Below, in pieces: positions 9,701 to 18,126 of a DNA stretch of 64,000 nt (positions are counted from its first letter, which is position 1; each line of letters starts with the position of its first letter). The stretch lies in contig NZ_MZMV01000019.1 in the NCBI RefSeq assembly GCF_002210435.1, positions 1-64,000 of the forward strand, read 5' to 3'. The stretch comes from Micromonospora wenchangensis (GTDB lineage: Bacteria > Actinomycetota > Actinomycetes > Mycobacteriales > Micromonosporaceae). A model generated the notes under the pieces. It saw only the letters and a program-made list of their open reading frames with translations, was not told the DNA's origin and did no database searches. The position numbers were made by a program, and so were the translations under genes.

Positions 9701-10671
9701 AGCACGTACGGCGTGACCGCCGCCGTCGCCGTCGGGTCGAAGCGGGGTCGGTTGGCCAGCACGTCGACGAGCATCGCCTCCAGCGCCACCACGGTCGGGG
9801 CGAACAACCGGATCGGGCCCACCGCGTCCAGCTTCGTCGGGTGCTGGGCGTGCGGCAGCCACTTCGCCCACTCCCAGCCGTCCCGCCGGTCCGGGTCGAC
9901 GCAGAGCGCGACCAGCAGGTCGTCGGGGGCGTGGAAGGTGGTCAGCTGGGCCACCACCGCGCGGACCAGCCCCCGTACGGCGTCGTCGGCACCGCGCAGG
10001 TACACGTGGGAGAAGTCGCGCAGCGCGATCGCCACCGGCAGGTCGGGCACCACCGAGTAGGTGGCGACGAACCGGCGCAGCGCCACCGCGCACAGCGGCT
10101 CCAACTCGTCCACCGGGCGGGTCTGCGGCGGGATCAGCGGGGTGGCGACCTCCTGCGGGCCGAGCCCGATGCGGACCACGCTGAAGTCGGCGTCACCCCG
10201 GCGACGTTCCCACAGCCGGCCACTGGTCACTGTGGACCAGAGCGAGTCCGGGTCGGGGTGCCGGTAGTGGATGGCCTCCCGCTGCTGGCGTACCGTCGCG
10301 CGGACCTGGGCGCGTAGCTGGGCGAGGCGGCGCATGTACTGGCGGCGGGCCTCGATCATCTCGCGTTTGCCGGGCCCCGACTGGTTGACCGCCATCACGG
10401 CGATCATGCCGAGGATGGAGATCCCGTACATGCCACCGACCACATAGGTCATCACCCCGCCGCGCTGCATGCCCATCATCAGGCCCATCGCCGCGGCACC
10501 CGCCGCCATCGGCAGGATCATCAGCATCCGGGTCCAGCCCCGGCCACCGGCCGCCGGCACCTCGGGCGGCGGGTCGAGGAGCACCTCGCCGGTCGGCAGC
10601 GGGGGCGCCGGCCGGCGGGGTGGACGCTTGACGACCACCAACGACGACATCTCCCCCGTACCTCCCACCAC
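6703..10671 (-). CDS. eccC: Type VII secretion ATPase EccC (fused EccCa/EccCb)
   Basis: 1322 residues, full length for a fused EccC. This is the FtsK/SpoIIIE-type motor that recognises and drives substrate export. Two membrane helices lie near residues 40-90, then three ATPase domains with Walker A GATGSGKS (about 486), GAPQTGKS (about 839) and GDVECGKS (about 1121). Matching Walker B strands are LLIVVDEFSEL, VFLVVDGW and LYLLVDDYD. The start lies in the gap shared with eccD, so the two are divergently transcribed. All three P-loops look intact, so the motor appears functional. Confidence 0.97.
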   Translation of the reverse strand: MVGGTGEMSSLVVVKRPPRRPAPPLPTGEVLLDPPPEVPAAGGRGWTRMLMILPMAAGAAAMGLMMGMQRGGVMTYVVGGMYGISILGMIAVMAVNQSGPGKREMIEARRQYMRRLAQLRAQVRATVRQQREAIHYRHPDPDSLWSTVTSGRLWERRRGDADFSVVRIGLGPQEVATPLIPPQTRPVDELEPLCAVALRRFVATYSVVPDLPVAIALRDFSHVYLRGADDAVRGLVRAVVAQLTTFHAPDDLLVALCVDPDRRDGWEWAKWLPHAQHPTKLDAVGPIRLFAPTVVALEAMLVDVLANRPRFDPTATAAVTPYVLVVVDGGQVAGSDHLMTEGGVAGVTLLDLTGRPPRLLDETSVVLDVADDGTISGTTTDGVTRVGRADTLDPARAEVLARELSPLRLSAASYADQPAVATDLGLADLLGLGDPYELDLTDAWGSRPNRSRLRVPIGVNENGRPIELDLKESAQEGMGPHGLLVGATGSGKSELLRTLVLALTVTHSPEILNLVLVDFKGGATFAALDRLPHTSAVITNLADELFLVDRMLGAIQGEITRRQELLRRAGNYASQRDYERARAAGVPLAPLPSLLIVVDEFSELLSARPDFIDMFVQIGRVGRSLGMHLLLASQRLEEGRLRGLETHLSYRLGLRTFSSMESRAVLGVADAYELPRSPGHGYLKAGTEGLIRFKAAYVSGAVRQHGGVPTVGGRLIDPVRDYTTDYVPLATDDAPDEPAEAPVDEHVGESLLDVLVARMEGHGPAAHQVWLPPLEEPPTLDALLPPVQVSPVRGLTIAAEDRHGALHGVAGIVDKPLEQRRDPFWLDLAGAAGNVMVVGAPQTGKSNLLRTLVTSLALGNTPREAQFYCLDFGGGTLAALAGLPHVGGVASRREVDKVRRTIAELHGLMQARDALFTTHAVEGAAAYRRARREGRFAEDPFGDVFLVVDGWAALRAEFEDLEPLVTELANRGLGYGIHILAATNRWMDVRPAVRDMFGAKVELRLGEPADSVINRRAAVNVPEQHGHGLTPDGLHFLAGLPRLDGRPVVDDLPDALADLVKRVQQHWTSAGAPAVRLLPAELPYEALPAAQGGVIPIGIAETDLQPVRLDFTAEPHLLLFGDVECGKSTFLRGLARSIVEGNDPAAARIILVDFRRSLLGAVESEHLIGYGTSPQVTADLVKQVATVMGERLPGRDVTAEQLRDRSWWKGPELYLLVDDYDLVAGAALNPLAPLLEYLPQARDIGLHLVLTRRIGGAGRAMFDPVIGRIRELASPGIMMSGPREEGALFGTVKPQRLPPGRGWLFTRRHGAQLVQLPLVPPT

Positions 10672-10834
10672 GTAGGTCTCCGGCGGCCCACTCTATCGAC
10701 CGGTCGCCCCTGGCAGGGACCGCCGTCCGCGCTCGGACGGCCACCCGGCGGGCGGCGCGACCGTGCTACCTTGACCGCCGCGGCGGGCCCAGCAGACGCC
10801 GCGCGAACGCGTGGCACACGGGGAGGTGACCAGC

Positions 10835-12244
10835 GTGACGGCCCCGGGCGGTCTCAGTCTGGCCAGGGTGACGATCGCCGCTCCCCAGCGGCGGATGGAC
10901 GTGGCGTTGCCCAACGGCATGCTCGTCGGGGAACTCCTGCCGCACCTGCTCCGGCACGCCGGGGAGGGCCTCGGCGACGTCGGCGAACAGCAGGGCGGAT
11001 GGGTGTTGCGCCGGGCCACCGGCACCCTGCTCGAAGCCACCCGCAACCTCGCCGTGCAGGGCGTCCGCGACGGCGAGCTGCTGCACCTCACGCCCGGCCG
11101 CGACGAGTGGCCCGAGCTGGCGTACGACGACGTGGTCGAGGTGATCGCCAGCGGCGCGCGCCGCACCGGTCGATCGTGGAGCGACGACGCTACCCGGCGG
11201 GCCGGGCTGGCGGTCACCGCCGCCCTGCTCGGGTTCGGGCTGGTCGCGTTGATCGCGGTCGGCGCGCCGTGGCGTACCCCGGGGCTGCTGGCGCTGGGGG
11301 TCGCGGCGTTGCTGGCGGTCGTCGGGCCGGTGCTGTCGCGGGCCGTGCCCGACGCCACCGCCGGGGCCGTGGTGGCCGCCGCCGGCCTGCCCTACGCGCT
11401 GCTCGGCGGGGCGCTGCTCGGCGCACCGGACGGCGCCCGGCTGGTCGACCTGGGGGCACCGAGCCTGCTGCTCGGCTCCGCCGCGCTGCTGGTCTTCGGC
11501 ATCGTCGGCTACGCGGCGGTGGGCGGGGTGCAGCGGCTGTTCATGGCCGGGGCGGCGGCCGGGCTCACCGGTGTGCTGGCCGCGCTGCTCTGCTACGCCG
11601 GGGTCTCCCCCGCCGGTGCGGCGGCGGCCACGTTGACCACGGTGATCGGTCTGCTGCCCGGCTATCCGCTGATCGCCGGCTGGCTGGGCAGGCTGCCGGT
11701 GCCGGAGCTGCCCGACCGGCCGGAGGAGATCCTGACCGACCGGCCGGTGCCCGAGCGGGCGAAGGTCTTCGTGACCGTGGCGCGGGCCACCGAACTGCTC
11801 ACCGGGATGCTGCTGTCCGCCTCGGTCTGCGGCGCGCTGGCCATCGCGTTCCTGCTGACCGCGGACCGCACCCCGGCCGGCGCGCTGCTGGCGCTCTGCG
11901 GCGCCGGCGCGCTGCTGCTGCGGGGACGGCTCTTCCCCACCCCCGCACAACGGGTGCCGCTGCTGGTCAGCGGCCTGCTGGGGCTGTCGTCGCTGGCGGT
12001 CGCCGCGCTGCTGGGCACCGCGCCGGGCGGTGGCCGGGTGCTCGTCTGGCTCGGTGTGGTCGCCGCGGCGGCGCTGACGCTGGTCGCCGGGCTGGTCTAC
12101 AGTCGACGCCGGCCGTCGCCCTACCTGGGTCGGGCCGCCGACATCGCCGACGTGATCGCCATCATGGCGTTGATCCCGCTGGCCTGCGCGGTCATCGGCC
12201 TGTTCGGGGCGATCCGGGGGATGTTCGCCTCGATCGGCGGGTGA
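10835..12244 (+). CDS. eccD: Type VII secretion integral membrane protein EccD
   Basis: 469 residues. The GTG at 10835 is preceded by GGGAGGTG at a 6-base spacing; a GTG at 10811 in the same frame lacks this. An N-terminal ubiquitin-like domain (about residues 1-100, containing VALPNGMLVGELLPHLL) is followed by about eleven hydrophobic helices, the EccD topology. EccD forms the membrane barrel of the ESX complex. The next gene, eccB, starts 7 bases after the stop, so the two form an operon. Confidence 0.95.
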   Translation: MTAPGGLSLARVTIAAPQRRMDVALPNGMLVGELLPHLLRHAGEGLGDVGEQQGGWVLRRATGTLLEATRNLAVQGVRDGELLHLTPGRDEWPELAYDDVVEVIASGARRTGRSWSDDATRRAGLAVTAALLGFGLVALIAVGAPWRTPGLLALGVAALLAVVGPVLSRAVPDATAGAVVAAAGLPYALLGGALLGAPDGARLVDLGAPSLLLGSAALLVFGIVGYAAVGGVQRLFMAGAAAGLTGVLAALLCYAGVSPAGAAAATLTTVIGLLPGYPLIAGWLGRLPVPELPDRPEEILTDRPVPERAKVFVTVARATELLTGMLLSASVCGALAIAFLLTADRTPAGALLALCGAGALLLRGRLFPTPAQRVPLLVSGLLGLSSLAVAALLGTAPGGGRVLVWLGVVAAAALTLVAGLVYSRRRPSPYLGRAADIADVIAIMALIPLACAVIGLFGAIRGMFASIGG

Positions 12245-12251
12245 GACGACG

Positions 12252-13646
12252 ATGACGACGCGGCGGGACCAGCTCCAGTCGTACCAGTTCATGACCCAGC
12301 GGGTGATGTCGGCGTTCGTGATGCGCGAGACCGACCCGCAGCAGTCGCCGCTGCGCCGGGGCATCGGCGCGCTCTTCGGCGGGCTGATGGTCGCCGTCCT
12401 GGTCGCCGCCGGGGTGGGCATCTACGGGCTGCTCACCAAGGTCGGCGGGAACAGTTGGCGGCAGCCCGGCGCGGTGGTGGTCGAGAAGGAGAGCGGCGCG
12501 ACCTACATCTACCTGGACGGACGGCTGCACCCGACGCTCAACTACGCGTCCGCGCTGCTGGCCGCCGGACGCCCCGGCACCCAGGTGGTACGCGTCTCGG
12601 CCAGCACCCTCGGCGCGGTGCCGCGCGGGGTGACGATGGGCATCCCGAACGCCCCCGCCTCGCTGCCGGCCGCGAACCGGCGGGCCGGTCTGCCGTGGAC
12701 GGTCTGCTCCACCCCGACGACCGACGACACCGGCCGTACCACCGACACGGTGACCCTGGCGTTGGCCGCCCGGCCCGCCGGTGGGCGGGGGGTCGGCGAC
12801 GACGGGCTGCTCGTCAAGGACGCCACGCTGGGCATGAACTACCTGGTCTGGCACGGTCGCCGGCACCTGGTGCAGGGCTCCCGGGTGGTCGTGCCCGCCC
12901 TGTTCGGGGCGGTCACTCCGACCCCCGTCGGCACCGCCTGGTTGAACGCGCTGCCCGCCGGGGTGGACCTCGCCGCGCTTCCCGTCGCCGACCGGGGGAA
13001 GACCTCCCGGGAGGTGTCCGGGCGGCGCAACGGCGACGTGCTGGTCACGCAGACCGCCTCCGGCCCGCAGCACTACCTGGTGCTCGCCGACGGGGTCGCC
13101 CCGATCACCCCGGTGCAGCAGGCCATCCAGACCGGCCAGTCGGGGCGGCAACCCGTCCCGGTCGCCGTCTCCGACGTCACGTCGCTGCCGAAGAGCCAGC
13201 GGGTCCCCCGCCCCCCGGACCGGGGCCAGCCGCCCGCCACCCCGCCGAAGCTGCTCGGCCCCGAGCCGGGGCAGCAGATCTGCGCCGCCACCGCCGACGC
13301 CGGCACCCCGCCGGAGTTGACCGTGGGCGGCACCCTGCCCGACGCGGACCGGGCCGCACCTACCGGTTCCGTCTCCCCCGACGGCATCCCGCTGGCCGAC
13401 CGGATCGCCGCCCCCGCCGGCCGGGTCACCGTGCTGCGACTGCTCGGCAGCCCCGGCGCGTACAGCATCGTCACCGACCTGGGCATCAGGTACCCGGTGC
13501 CGTCCGCCGAGGCGTTGCGCCTGCTCGGCTACCCGGCGGAGGGGGCGCTGACGGTGCCACCGAGCCTGACCATGCTGGTCCCGACCGGCCCCACCCTGGA
13601 CCCCCTGGCCGCGGTCCGCCCCGCGCCGATCACCACCGGCGGCTGA
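12252..13646 (+). CDS. eccB: Type VII secretion protein EccB
   Basis: 464 residues. The N-terminus TTRRDQLQSYQFMTQRVMSA is the EccB signature. One membrane helix (about residues 39-62) is followed by a large extracytoplasmic domain with the usual Cys pair (PWTVCSTP and GQQICAAT) and a Pro-rich connector. It belongs to the ESX membrane core, projecting outward. It lies directly downstream of eccD and converges with the mycosin gene. Confidence 0.96.
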   Translation: MTTRRDQLQSYQFMTQRVMSAFVMRETDPQQSPLRRGIGALFGGLMVAVLVAAGVGIYGLLTKVGGNSWRQPGAVVVEKESGATYIYLDGRLHPTLNYASALLAAGRPGTQVVRVSASTLGAVPRGVTMGIPNAPASLPAANRRAGLPWTVCSTPTTDDTGRTTDTVTLALAARPAGGRGVGDDGLLVKDATLGMNYLVWHGRRHLVQGSRVVVPALFGAVTPTPVGTAWLNALPAGVDLAALPVADRGKTSREVSGRRNGDVLVTQTASGPQHYLVLADGVAPITPVQQAIQTGQSGRQPVPVAVSDVTSLPKSQRVPRPPDRGQPPATPPKLLGPEPGQQICAATADAGTPPELTVGGTLPDADRAAPTGSVSPDGIPLADRIAAPAGRVTVLRLLGSPGAYSIVTDLGIRYPVPSAEALRLLGYPAEGALTVPPSLTMLVPTGPTLDPLAAVRPAPITTGG

Positions 13647-13670
13647 CCGCCGACCGTCCGCCGTGGTGGG

Positions 13671-15032
13671 TCAGCGGCCGGGTGTCGGATCGTCGAAGAG
13701 CTGCACCGGCGGGCCGGGTTCGGTCGGCGGCGTCGACCGGGCGGGTGCCGGCGCGACGGCCGCCCGCCACCGCCGACGCCGCACCCGGGGCAGGGTCAGT
13801 GCGACGGCGCACACCACCAGCACGGTGGCGAGGGCGAGCGCGGTGCCGGCCAGGGCGATCCGCCGGCTCTCCCGTACGGCCGGGTCGGTGCGGTCGTCGG
13901 CGGGCCGGAACCGGGGCAGCGGGGCCGGCCGGGCCTGCGGCAGCAACTGGTCGTTGACCGCCCCGTACGGGTTGACCGTGCCGTGGCCGTACTCGGTGCG
14001 GTCGGCGCCGGGGACCGCCGTCACGGTCAACAGCCGGACCAGTTCGCTGCGCGGCGCACCGGACCGCTTGGCGAGGGTCAGCGCCCCCGCACCGGCCACG
14101 AAACCGCAGGCCAGTGCGGTGCCGTCGGCAGCCTCGACCAGTCCTTCACCACGCTGGGTGGTGGTCACCGCCACCCCCGGCGCGACCAGGTCCAGGTACG
14201 GCCCGTACTGCGACTTCGGCCAGCGCCGCCCGTCCGGTCCGATCGCCCCGACGGCGAGCACCTCCGGGTAGGCGGCCGGATAGGACGCCGGGTTGCCGTC
14301 CCCGCCCCGGTCACCGCTGGCGGCCACCACCAGGACGCCCCGGTCGACGGCCCGCCGCACCGAGGCCCGCAGGGTCGCGGCGTCCCGGTCGGCGGCCACG
14401 GTCACCGCGACCACCCGGGCACCCCGGTCGACGGCCCAGTCGATGCCCCGGGCGAGCACCGCCGGGTCGACCGGGGCGGCACCGAACGCCCGGTCGTCGA
14501 CCACCCGTACCGGCAGCACCCGGGCGCTCGGCGCGAGTCCCGCGAACGGTGACCCGCCGGCCTGCCGGGCGACGATCAGCCCGGCCACCCGGGTGCCCTG
14601 CCCGGTGCAGTCGGTGTCGGCCGGGCCGCTGCCCCGGACCGCGTCGAAGCCGCTGCCGACCCGCCCCCGCAACTGCGGGTGGTCGGCGTCCACCCCGGAG
14701 CCGAGCACCGCGACGGTCACCCCGGCCCCCTGGCTGAACGGCCACACCTGCTCCGGGGCGAGCACCTGCTGCGCCCACGACGGCGTGCCGACCTGCCCGC
14801 CTGCCGGCGCGCAGTCGGGTGCCGCCGTGGCGGGCCGCACCGGGCCGGCCAGGTTGGCGGCGACCAGCCCGACGACGAGCCCGACCGCCACCTGACGCAC
14901 CCGGCCGGATGTCACCCGACGTCGCCCCCGTCGGGCCCGGTCGGGGGTCGTCGGCAACCCGACGGCAGGAGGGCGACCGCCCGTACCGGTCCGGTCGTCC
15001 GGTTGCCGGTGGACCGGCTCGTACCCCGTCAT
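13671..15032 (-). CDS. mycP: Mycosin (subtilisin-like ESX protease) with a destroyed active site: predicted pseudoprotease
   Basis: 453 residues from the ATG at 15032, which has GGAGG 6 bases upstream. Layout is as in MycP: signal peptide (about 45-72), subtilase domain (about 90-360), Pro-rich linker, C-terminal membrane helix (about 391-414) and a short cytoplasmic tail. The catalytic Asp is Gly111 (VAVLGSGVD), the His is Gln145 (GQGTRVAGLI), the oxyanion Asn is Asp241 (AASGDRG) and the Ser is Ala306 (DGTALACGFVAG). The reading frame is intact and the surrounding fold motifs are kept, so the protein is probably retained for structure. Mycosins are known to stabilise ESX membrane complexes independently of proteolysis. 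Confidence 0.9.
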   Translation of the reverse strand: MTGYEPVHRQPDDRTGTGGRPPAVGLPTTPDRARRGRRRVTSGRVRQVAVGLVVGLVAANLAGPVRPATAAPDCAPAGGQVGTPSWAQQVLAPEQVWPFSQGAGVTVAVLGSGVDADHPQLRGRVGSGFDAVRGSGPADTDCTGQGTRVAGLIVARQAGGSPFAGLAPSARVLPVRVVDDRAFGAAPVDPAVLARGIDWAVDRGARVVAVTVAADRDAATLRASVRRAVDRGVLVVAASGDRGGDGNPASYPAAYPEVLAVGAIGPDGRRWPKSQYGPYLDLVAPGVAVTTTQRGEGLVEAADGTALACGFVAGAGALTLAKRSGAPRSELVRLLTVTAVPGADRTEYGHGTVNPYGAVNDQLLPQARPAPLPRFRPADDRTDPAVRESRRIALAGTALALATVLVVCAVALTLPRVRRRRWRAAVAPAPARSTPPTEPGPPVQLFDDPTPGR

Positions 15033-15051
15033 GTGTTCCTCCGTCCCGGCC

Positions 15052-16032
15052 TCACGCCGCCGGTTGCCGGCGGGCGGGCGGCAGCGCCGACCCGGTCCGC
15101 CCGTCGTCGACCCGGCCGACCCGGCCCCCGGCCACCGCGTCGACGGCCAGGTCACGCAGCGACCCGGGGACCGCCCGCAGGGCGTGCCAGAAGACGCCGA
15201 AGCTGTCGGCGCAGCGGTGCAGCAGCCGGTCGGCCACGTCGGCGGCGGTGTCGTCGTCGCGGGCCCGGGGGTCGTCGTCGTCCCAGTACCAGACCGATCC
15301 CTCGTCGCCGCCGGCCACCCGGACGGCGAGCAGGCCGCCCTGCACGTGCCCGACGGCCAGGAGGTCGGCGGTGAACCGGTCGGTGAACCAGGCGTTGGCG
15401 TGGCATAGGTCCTGCATCCAGTCGGCCCGGACCACGCCGAACAGCGGCTGGTCGACCACGAAGCCGAACCGGGGGTGCACGGCCGGCCAGTCCGGCCAGC
15501 CGCCGTTGGTGCGGGCCAGGAAGTCCCGGTAGCCGGCCGGCAGGGTACGGCCGAGCCGCTGTTCGACGCGGGCCACCGCCTGCGGGGTGAGCCGTTGGGC
15601 GAACCGCAGCGGCGGCGGGGTGGCGGTGTCCACCGGCAGGCCGCGCCGCCGGTGGTCGGCGTCGCCGGTGCTCACCCCGCCCAGGTGCCGCAGTGCCGCG
15701 TGCAGTTCCGCCGGCACCAGCGCGACCCGCCGGCTACGCGCCAGGTGCGCCCAGACCCACCCCGCCGGGGTACGCCCCGACGCCTGCGGATCGGCCGGGT
15801 CCGGCACCGCCAGGTTGGCGGTGAGCACGTCCAGCACCCGGGCCTCGTCCACCCCGATGCCCGGCGGCAGCGGCGGCAGCTCGACCACCGCCCGCGCGTA
15901 CGGCGTCCAGTCGGGAAAGCCGTACGGGTCGACCGGCACGCCCTGCCGGTAGCGGACCCGCAGCATCGGCGCGACCGGGTGGGCCACCCCGAAGGCGTAC
16001 CGGGCTGCGGGGACCGGCCCGCCCCCGCTCAC
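15052..16032 (-). CDS. SMI1/KNR4 (SUKH) family protein
   Basis: 326 residues from a GTG overlapping the stop of the upstream SseB-like gene (GTGA). The C-terminal half carries SUKH features: VEQRLGRTLPAGYRDFL, then FGFVVDQPLFG and GSVWYWDDDD. SUKH domains are common immunity proteins of contact-dependent toxins but also serve as general protein-binding modules. Next to ESX genes it may protect against an ESX toxin or act in ESX assembly; the sequence does not decide. Residues 1-120 are unassigned. Confidence 0.72.
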   Translation of the reverse strand: MSGGGPVPAARYAFGVAHPVAPMLRVRYRQGVPVDPYGFPDWTPYARAVVELPPLPPGIGVDEARVLDVLTANLAVPDPADPQASGRTPAGWVWAHLARSRRVALVPAELHAALRHLGGVSTGDADHRRRGLPVDTATPPPLRFAQRLTPQAVARVEQRLGRTLPAGYRDFLARTNGGWPDWPAVHPRFGFVVDQPLFGVVRADWMQDLCHANAWFTDRFTADLLAVGHVQGGLLAVRVAGGDEGSVWYWDDDDPRARDDDTAADVADRLLHRCADSFGVFWHALRAVPGSLRDLAVDAVAGGRVGRVDDGRTGSALPPARRQPAA

Positions 16033-16958
16033 CGGCCCCACCCGTCGGGGGTGCTCTCGTCGGGGGTGGGCCAGAGCAGGAGGAACGGGACCTGGTCGGC
16101 GGGGACGGTGACGCCGGCCGGGGAGTCCGGGTCGACGGCCAGCGCGTGCCCCGGCGGCCAGACGGTGAGCAAGGCGGCCATCGTGGCCCGCAGGCTCGGC
16201 GTGCCGTCCGGGTAGGCCCGCGCGAAACGTTCCGGGGCGGTGAACACCTCGATCACCGGCGTCTCCTCCGCGCCGACCGCACGCCACGGGAAGTCCGGGT
16301 CGACCAGCCGGGCCGGGTCGGACACCGGGGCGGCGGTGGGGAGCACCACCAGCGCGTCGAGCAGCGCGTCCAGGTAGCCGACGGAGTCACCGCGCTCGGC
16401 CGCGTCCCGCAACAGCACGGCGGTGTCCGGCCCGTCCGCCGGACCGGGGGCGGGAGCCGGTGGGGCGAACCCGGCGGCCGGGTCGTCCGGCCCGTCGGCC
16501 GCCGCGGCGGCGATCTCGTCGTCGGCCGCCGCCTCGGCCAGTTCGGTGAGCAGCTCCGCCCCGGCGGGCACGGTCAGCTCCCCGTCCGCCGCCGCCCGGA
16601 CCGCCTCCACCGGCAGGTACGCGTCCAGCGGGGTGCCCGGGTTGACCGCCAGCCGCCAGCCGGCCACCGGCCACCGCTCGCACAGCTCGTCGTACCCGGT
16701 CACGGTGTACGCGTCGGCGACCCCGGCGACCTGCGGCGCCATCGCCTCCAGCGAGGTGAACACGGGCAGGAACGGCGCTCCGAAGAGGTCCATCGTGACG
16801 AACCGCTGCCCGCCGTCGGCCGGGTCGTCGTCGCGCACCTGCGGAAGGAACAGCTCGGCCCGGGTGAGGATGCGGAAGAACCCGGTGCGGTCGTCGTCGC
16901 GCGCCGCGCGCAGCAACGCCCGTTCGGTGTCGTTGGCCGGCTGCCACGACTCGTCCAC
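16029..16958 (-). CDS. SseB-like domain protein (two copies of the domain)
   Basis: 309 residues from GTG 16958, preceded by GGGAGGGAG. The first half has ALLRAARDDDRTGFFRIL, then FVTMDLFGAPFLPVFTS and WRLAVNPGTPLDAYL. The second half repeats the pattern with TPVIEVFTAPERFARAY and GHALAVDPDSPAGVTV. This is the SseB N-terminal-like domain common next to actinobacterial ESX loci. An Ala/Asp-rich linker joins the halves. It is the first gene of the pair with the SUKH gene. Function unknown, possibly an ESX chaperone or accessory. Confidence 0.72.
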   Translation of the reverse strand: MDESWQPANDTERALLRAARDDDRTGFFRILTRAELFLPQVRDDDPADGGQRFVTMDLFGAPFLPVFTSLEAMAPQVAGVADAYTVTGYDELCERWPVAGWRLAVNPGTPLDAYLPVEAVRAAADGELTVPAGAELLTELAEAAADDEIAAAAADGPDDPAAGFAPPAPAPGPADGPDTAVLLRDAAERGDSVGYLDALLDALVVLPTAAPVSDPARLVDPDFPWRAVGAEETPVIEVFTAPERFARAYPDGTPSLRATMAALLTVWPPGHALAVDPDSPAGVTVPADQVPFLLLWPTPDESTPDGWGR

Positions 16959-17039
16959 GACGGGTCTCCCTCCCTGCCCGGTGCCGACCTGAGCCTAGCG
17001 ATGTCCCGGCGGCGGGCGGGACCCGCAGCGGGCGCACGC

Positions 17040-17045
17040 TAGGCT
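17040..17045 (+). promoter_or_regulatory. -10-like TAGGCT ahead of the lipoprotein gene
   Basis: TAGGCT fits the actinobacterial TANNNT -10 consensus, 41 bases before the ATG and followed by a strong AGGAGG ribosome binding site at 17076-17081. Confidence 0.35.
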
Positions 17046-17086
17046 ACGGGCCGGTCGCCGTCCGCCGACGTTCCGCAGGAGGTTCC

Positions 17087-17557
17087 ATGCGACGTGTCGT
17101 CGCGGTCGCCGCCCTGGCCGCCACTGTGGCCGGTTGTTCCGCCGGCCCGCCGCCCGCCCCGGACCCGGACCCGGTGGAGCACGTGGTCACGCTCACCGTC
17201 GAGGTGGTCGGCGGCGGGGGTGGGCTGTTCGGGATGGCGGTCACCTGGGGGCACAGCAGGTTGGAGACACAGTCCGCCACCAGCCTGACCTGGGCCTGGT
17301 CCCACGCGGTGACGCTGCGCTATCCGGACGTGGAACGGGTGTGGGTGTCGGCGACGCCGCAGGTCCGGCCGGGGGTCGACGAGCGGTTGGCGTACGCCGG
17401 CGGGACCCCGACGCTGCACTGCACGATCCTGTTCGGCGACCGGCTCGTGCAGGACCAGAGCAGCATCTCCCCGACGTGCGAGGCGAACCTGTCGGCCAGC
17501 CCACCGGCAGGCAGGGCCCCCACCCCCGCGCGGCCGTCGGGCGGCACCGCCGACTGA
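17087..17557 (+). CDS. MmpS-like lipoprotein
   Basis: 156 residues, with AGGAGG 5 bases before the ATG. A basic start (MRRVV), a hydrophobic stretch and the lipobox VAGC (Cys17) predict a lipid-anchored exported protein. The rest is a beta-rich domain. The ending LHCTILFGDRLVQDQS plus a late Cys resembles the MmpS-type fold, which assists lipid exporters in mycobacteria. No transporter partner is nearby, so the family call is tentative; export and lipidation are better supported. Confidence 0.6.
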   Translation: MRRVVAVAALAATVAGCSAGPPPAPDPDPVEHVVTLTVEVVGGGGGLFGMAVTWGHSRLETQSATSLTWAWSHAVTLRYPDVERVWVSATPQVRPGVDERLAYAGGTPTLHCTILFGDRLVQDQSSISPTCEANLSASPPAGRAPTPARPSGGTAD

Positions 17558-17577
17558 CCGCGTCCACCCCCGACGGT

Positions 17578-18126
17578 TCAGCCCAGCCGGCGCAGCGCCC
17601 CCACGTACGCCGACCGCACCGCGACCAGCCGGCTTGCCCGGAACCGCCCCGGCTCCCGCTGGTAGACGGTGCGGCCCAGCGCCGTCCAGACCGCCGTGAA
17701 CGGCACCCGGGCACCGCCGGGCGGCACGAACTTCACCACCTCGTCGAGCGCGGCGACGGCGGCGCTCAGCCGGGCCCGGCACCGCCGACGGTCCGCCTCC
17801 GGCAGGGTCCGCGCCCCGGCCGGCACCCCCCGGGCGTGGTTCTCGGCCACCCACAGCCACTCCCCGGCGTCGATCAGCCGGGACGGCTCCGGGCCGCCGT
17901 ACCGGAAGCCCTCCTCCACCCCGACGGGCGCGGCGGGCAGCCGGAACAGGAACTCGCGGGGGGTGCCGCACCCCTGGCACGCGCCGGTGTAGCGGCGGGC
18001 CAGGTCGCCGTCGGGCAGGGTGAGCACGGTGGAGGCACGCGGGAAGCCCCCCTGCCCGCAGCCGCACGGTTGCAGGTCCATGTAGAGGTGGGCCTCGTGG
18101 GTGGAACGCGCGGCCAGCGGCGTCAC
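17578..18126 (-). CDS. Putative zinc-ribbon protein, paralogue of the next gene
   Basis: 182 residues from a GTG at 18126 that overlaps the stop of the upstream paralogue (GTGA). This start aligns exactly with the paralogue's (VTPLAARSTHEAHLY versus VTLLPAARTRDEVDLY), so the ATG at 18138 is rejected. CGCG near residue 20 and CQGCG near residue 50 form a likely zinc ribbon. Both copies share GRTVYQREPGRFR near the end. It closes the gene string that follows the giant toxin gene. No named family recognised; an immunity or accessory role is a guess from context. Confidence 0.65.
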   Translation of the reverse strand: MTPLAARSTHEAHLYMDLQPCGCGQGGFPRASTVLTLPDGDLARRYTGACQGCGTPREFLFRLPAAPVGVEEGFRYGGPEPSRLIDAGEWLWVAENHARGVPAGARTLPEADRRRCRARLSAAVAALDEVVKFVPPGGARVPFTAVWTALGRTVYQREPGRFRASRLVAVRSAYVGALRRLG

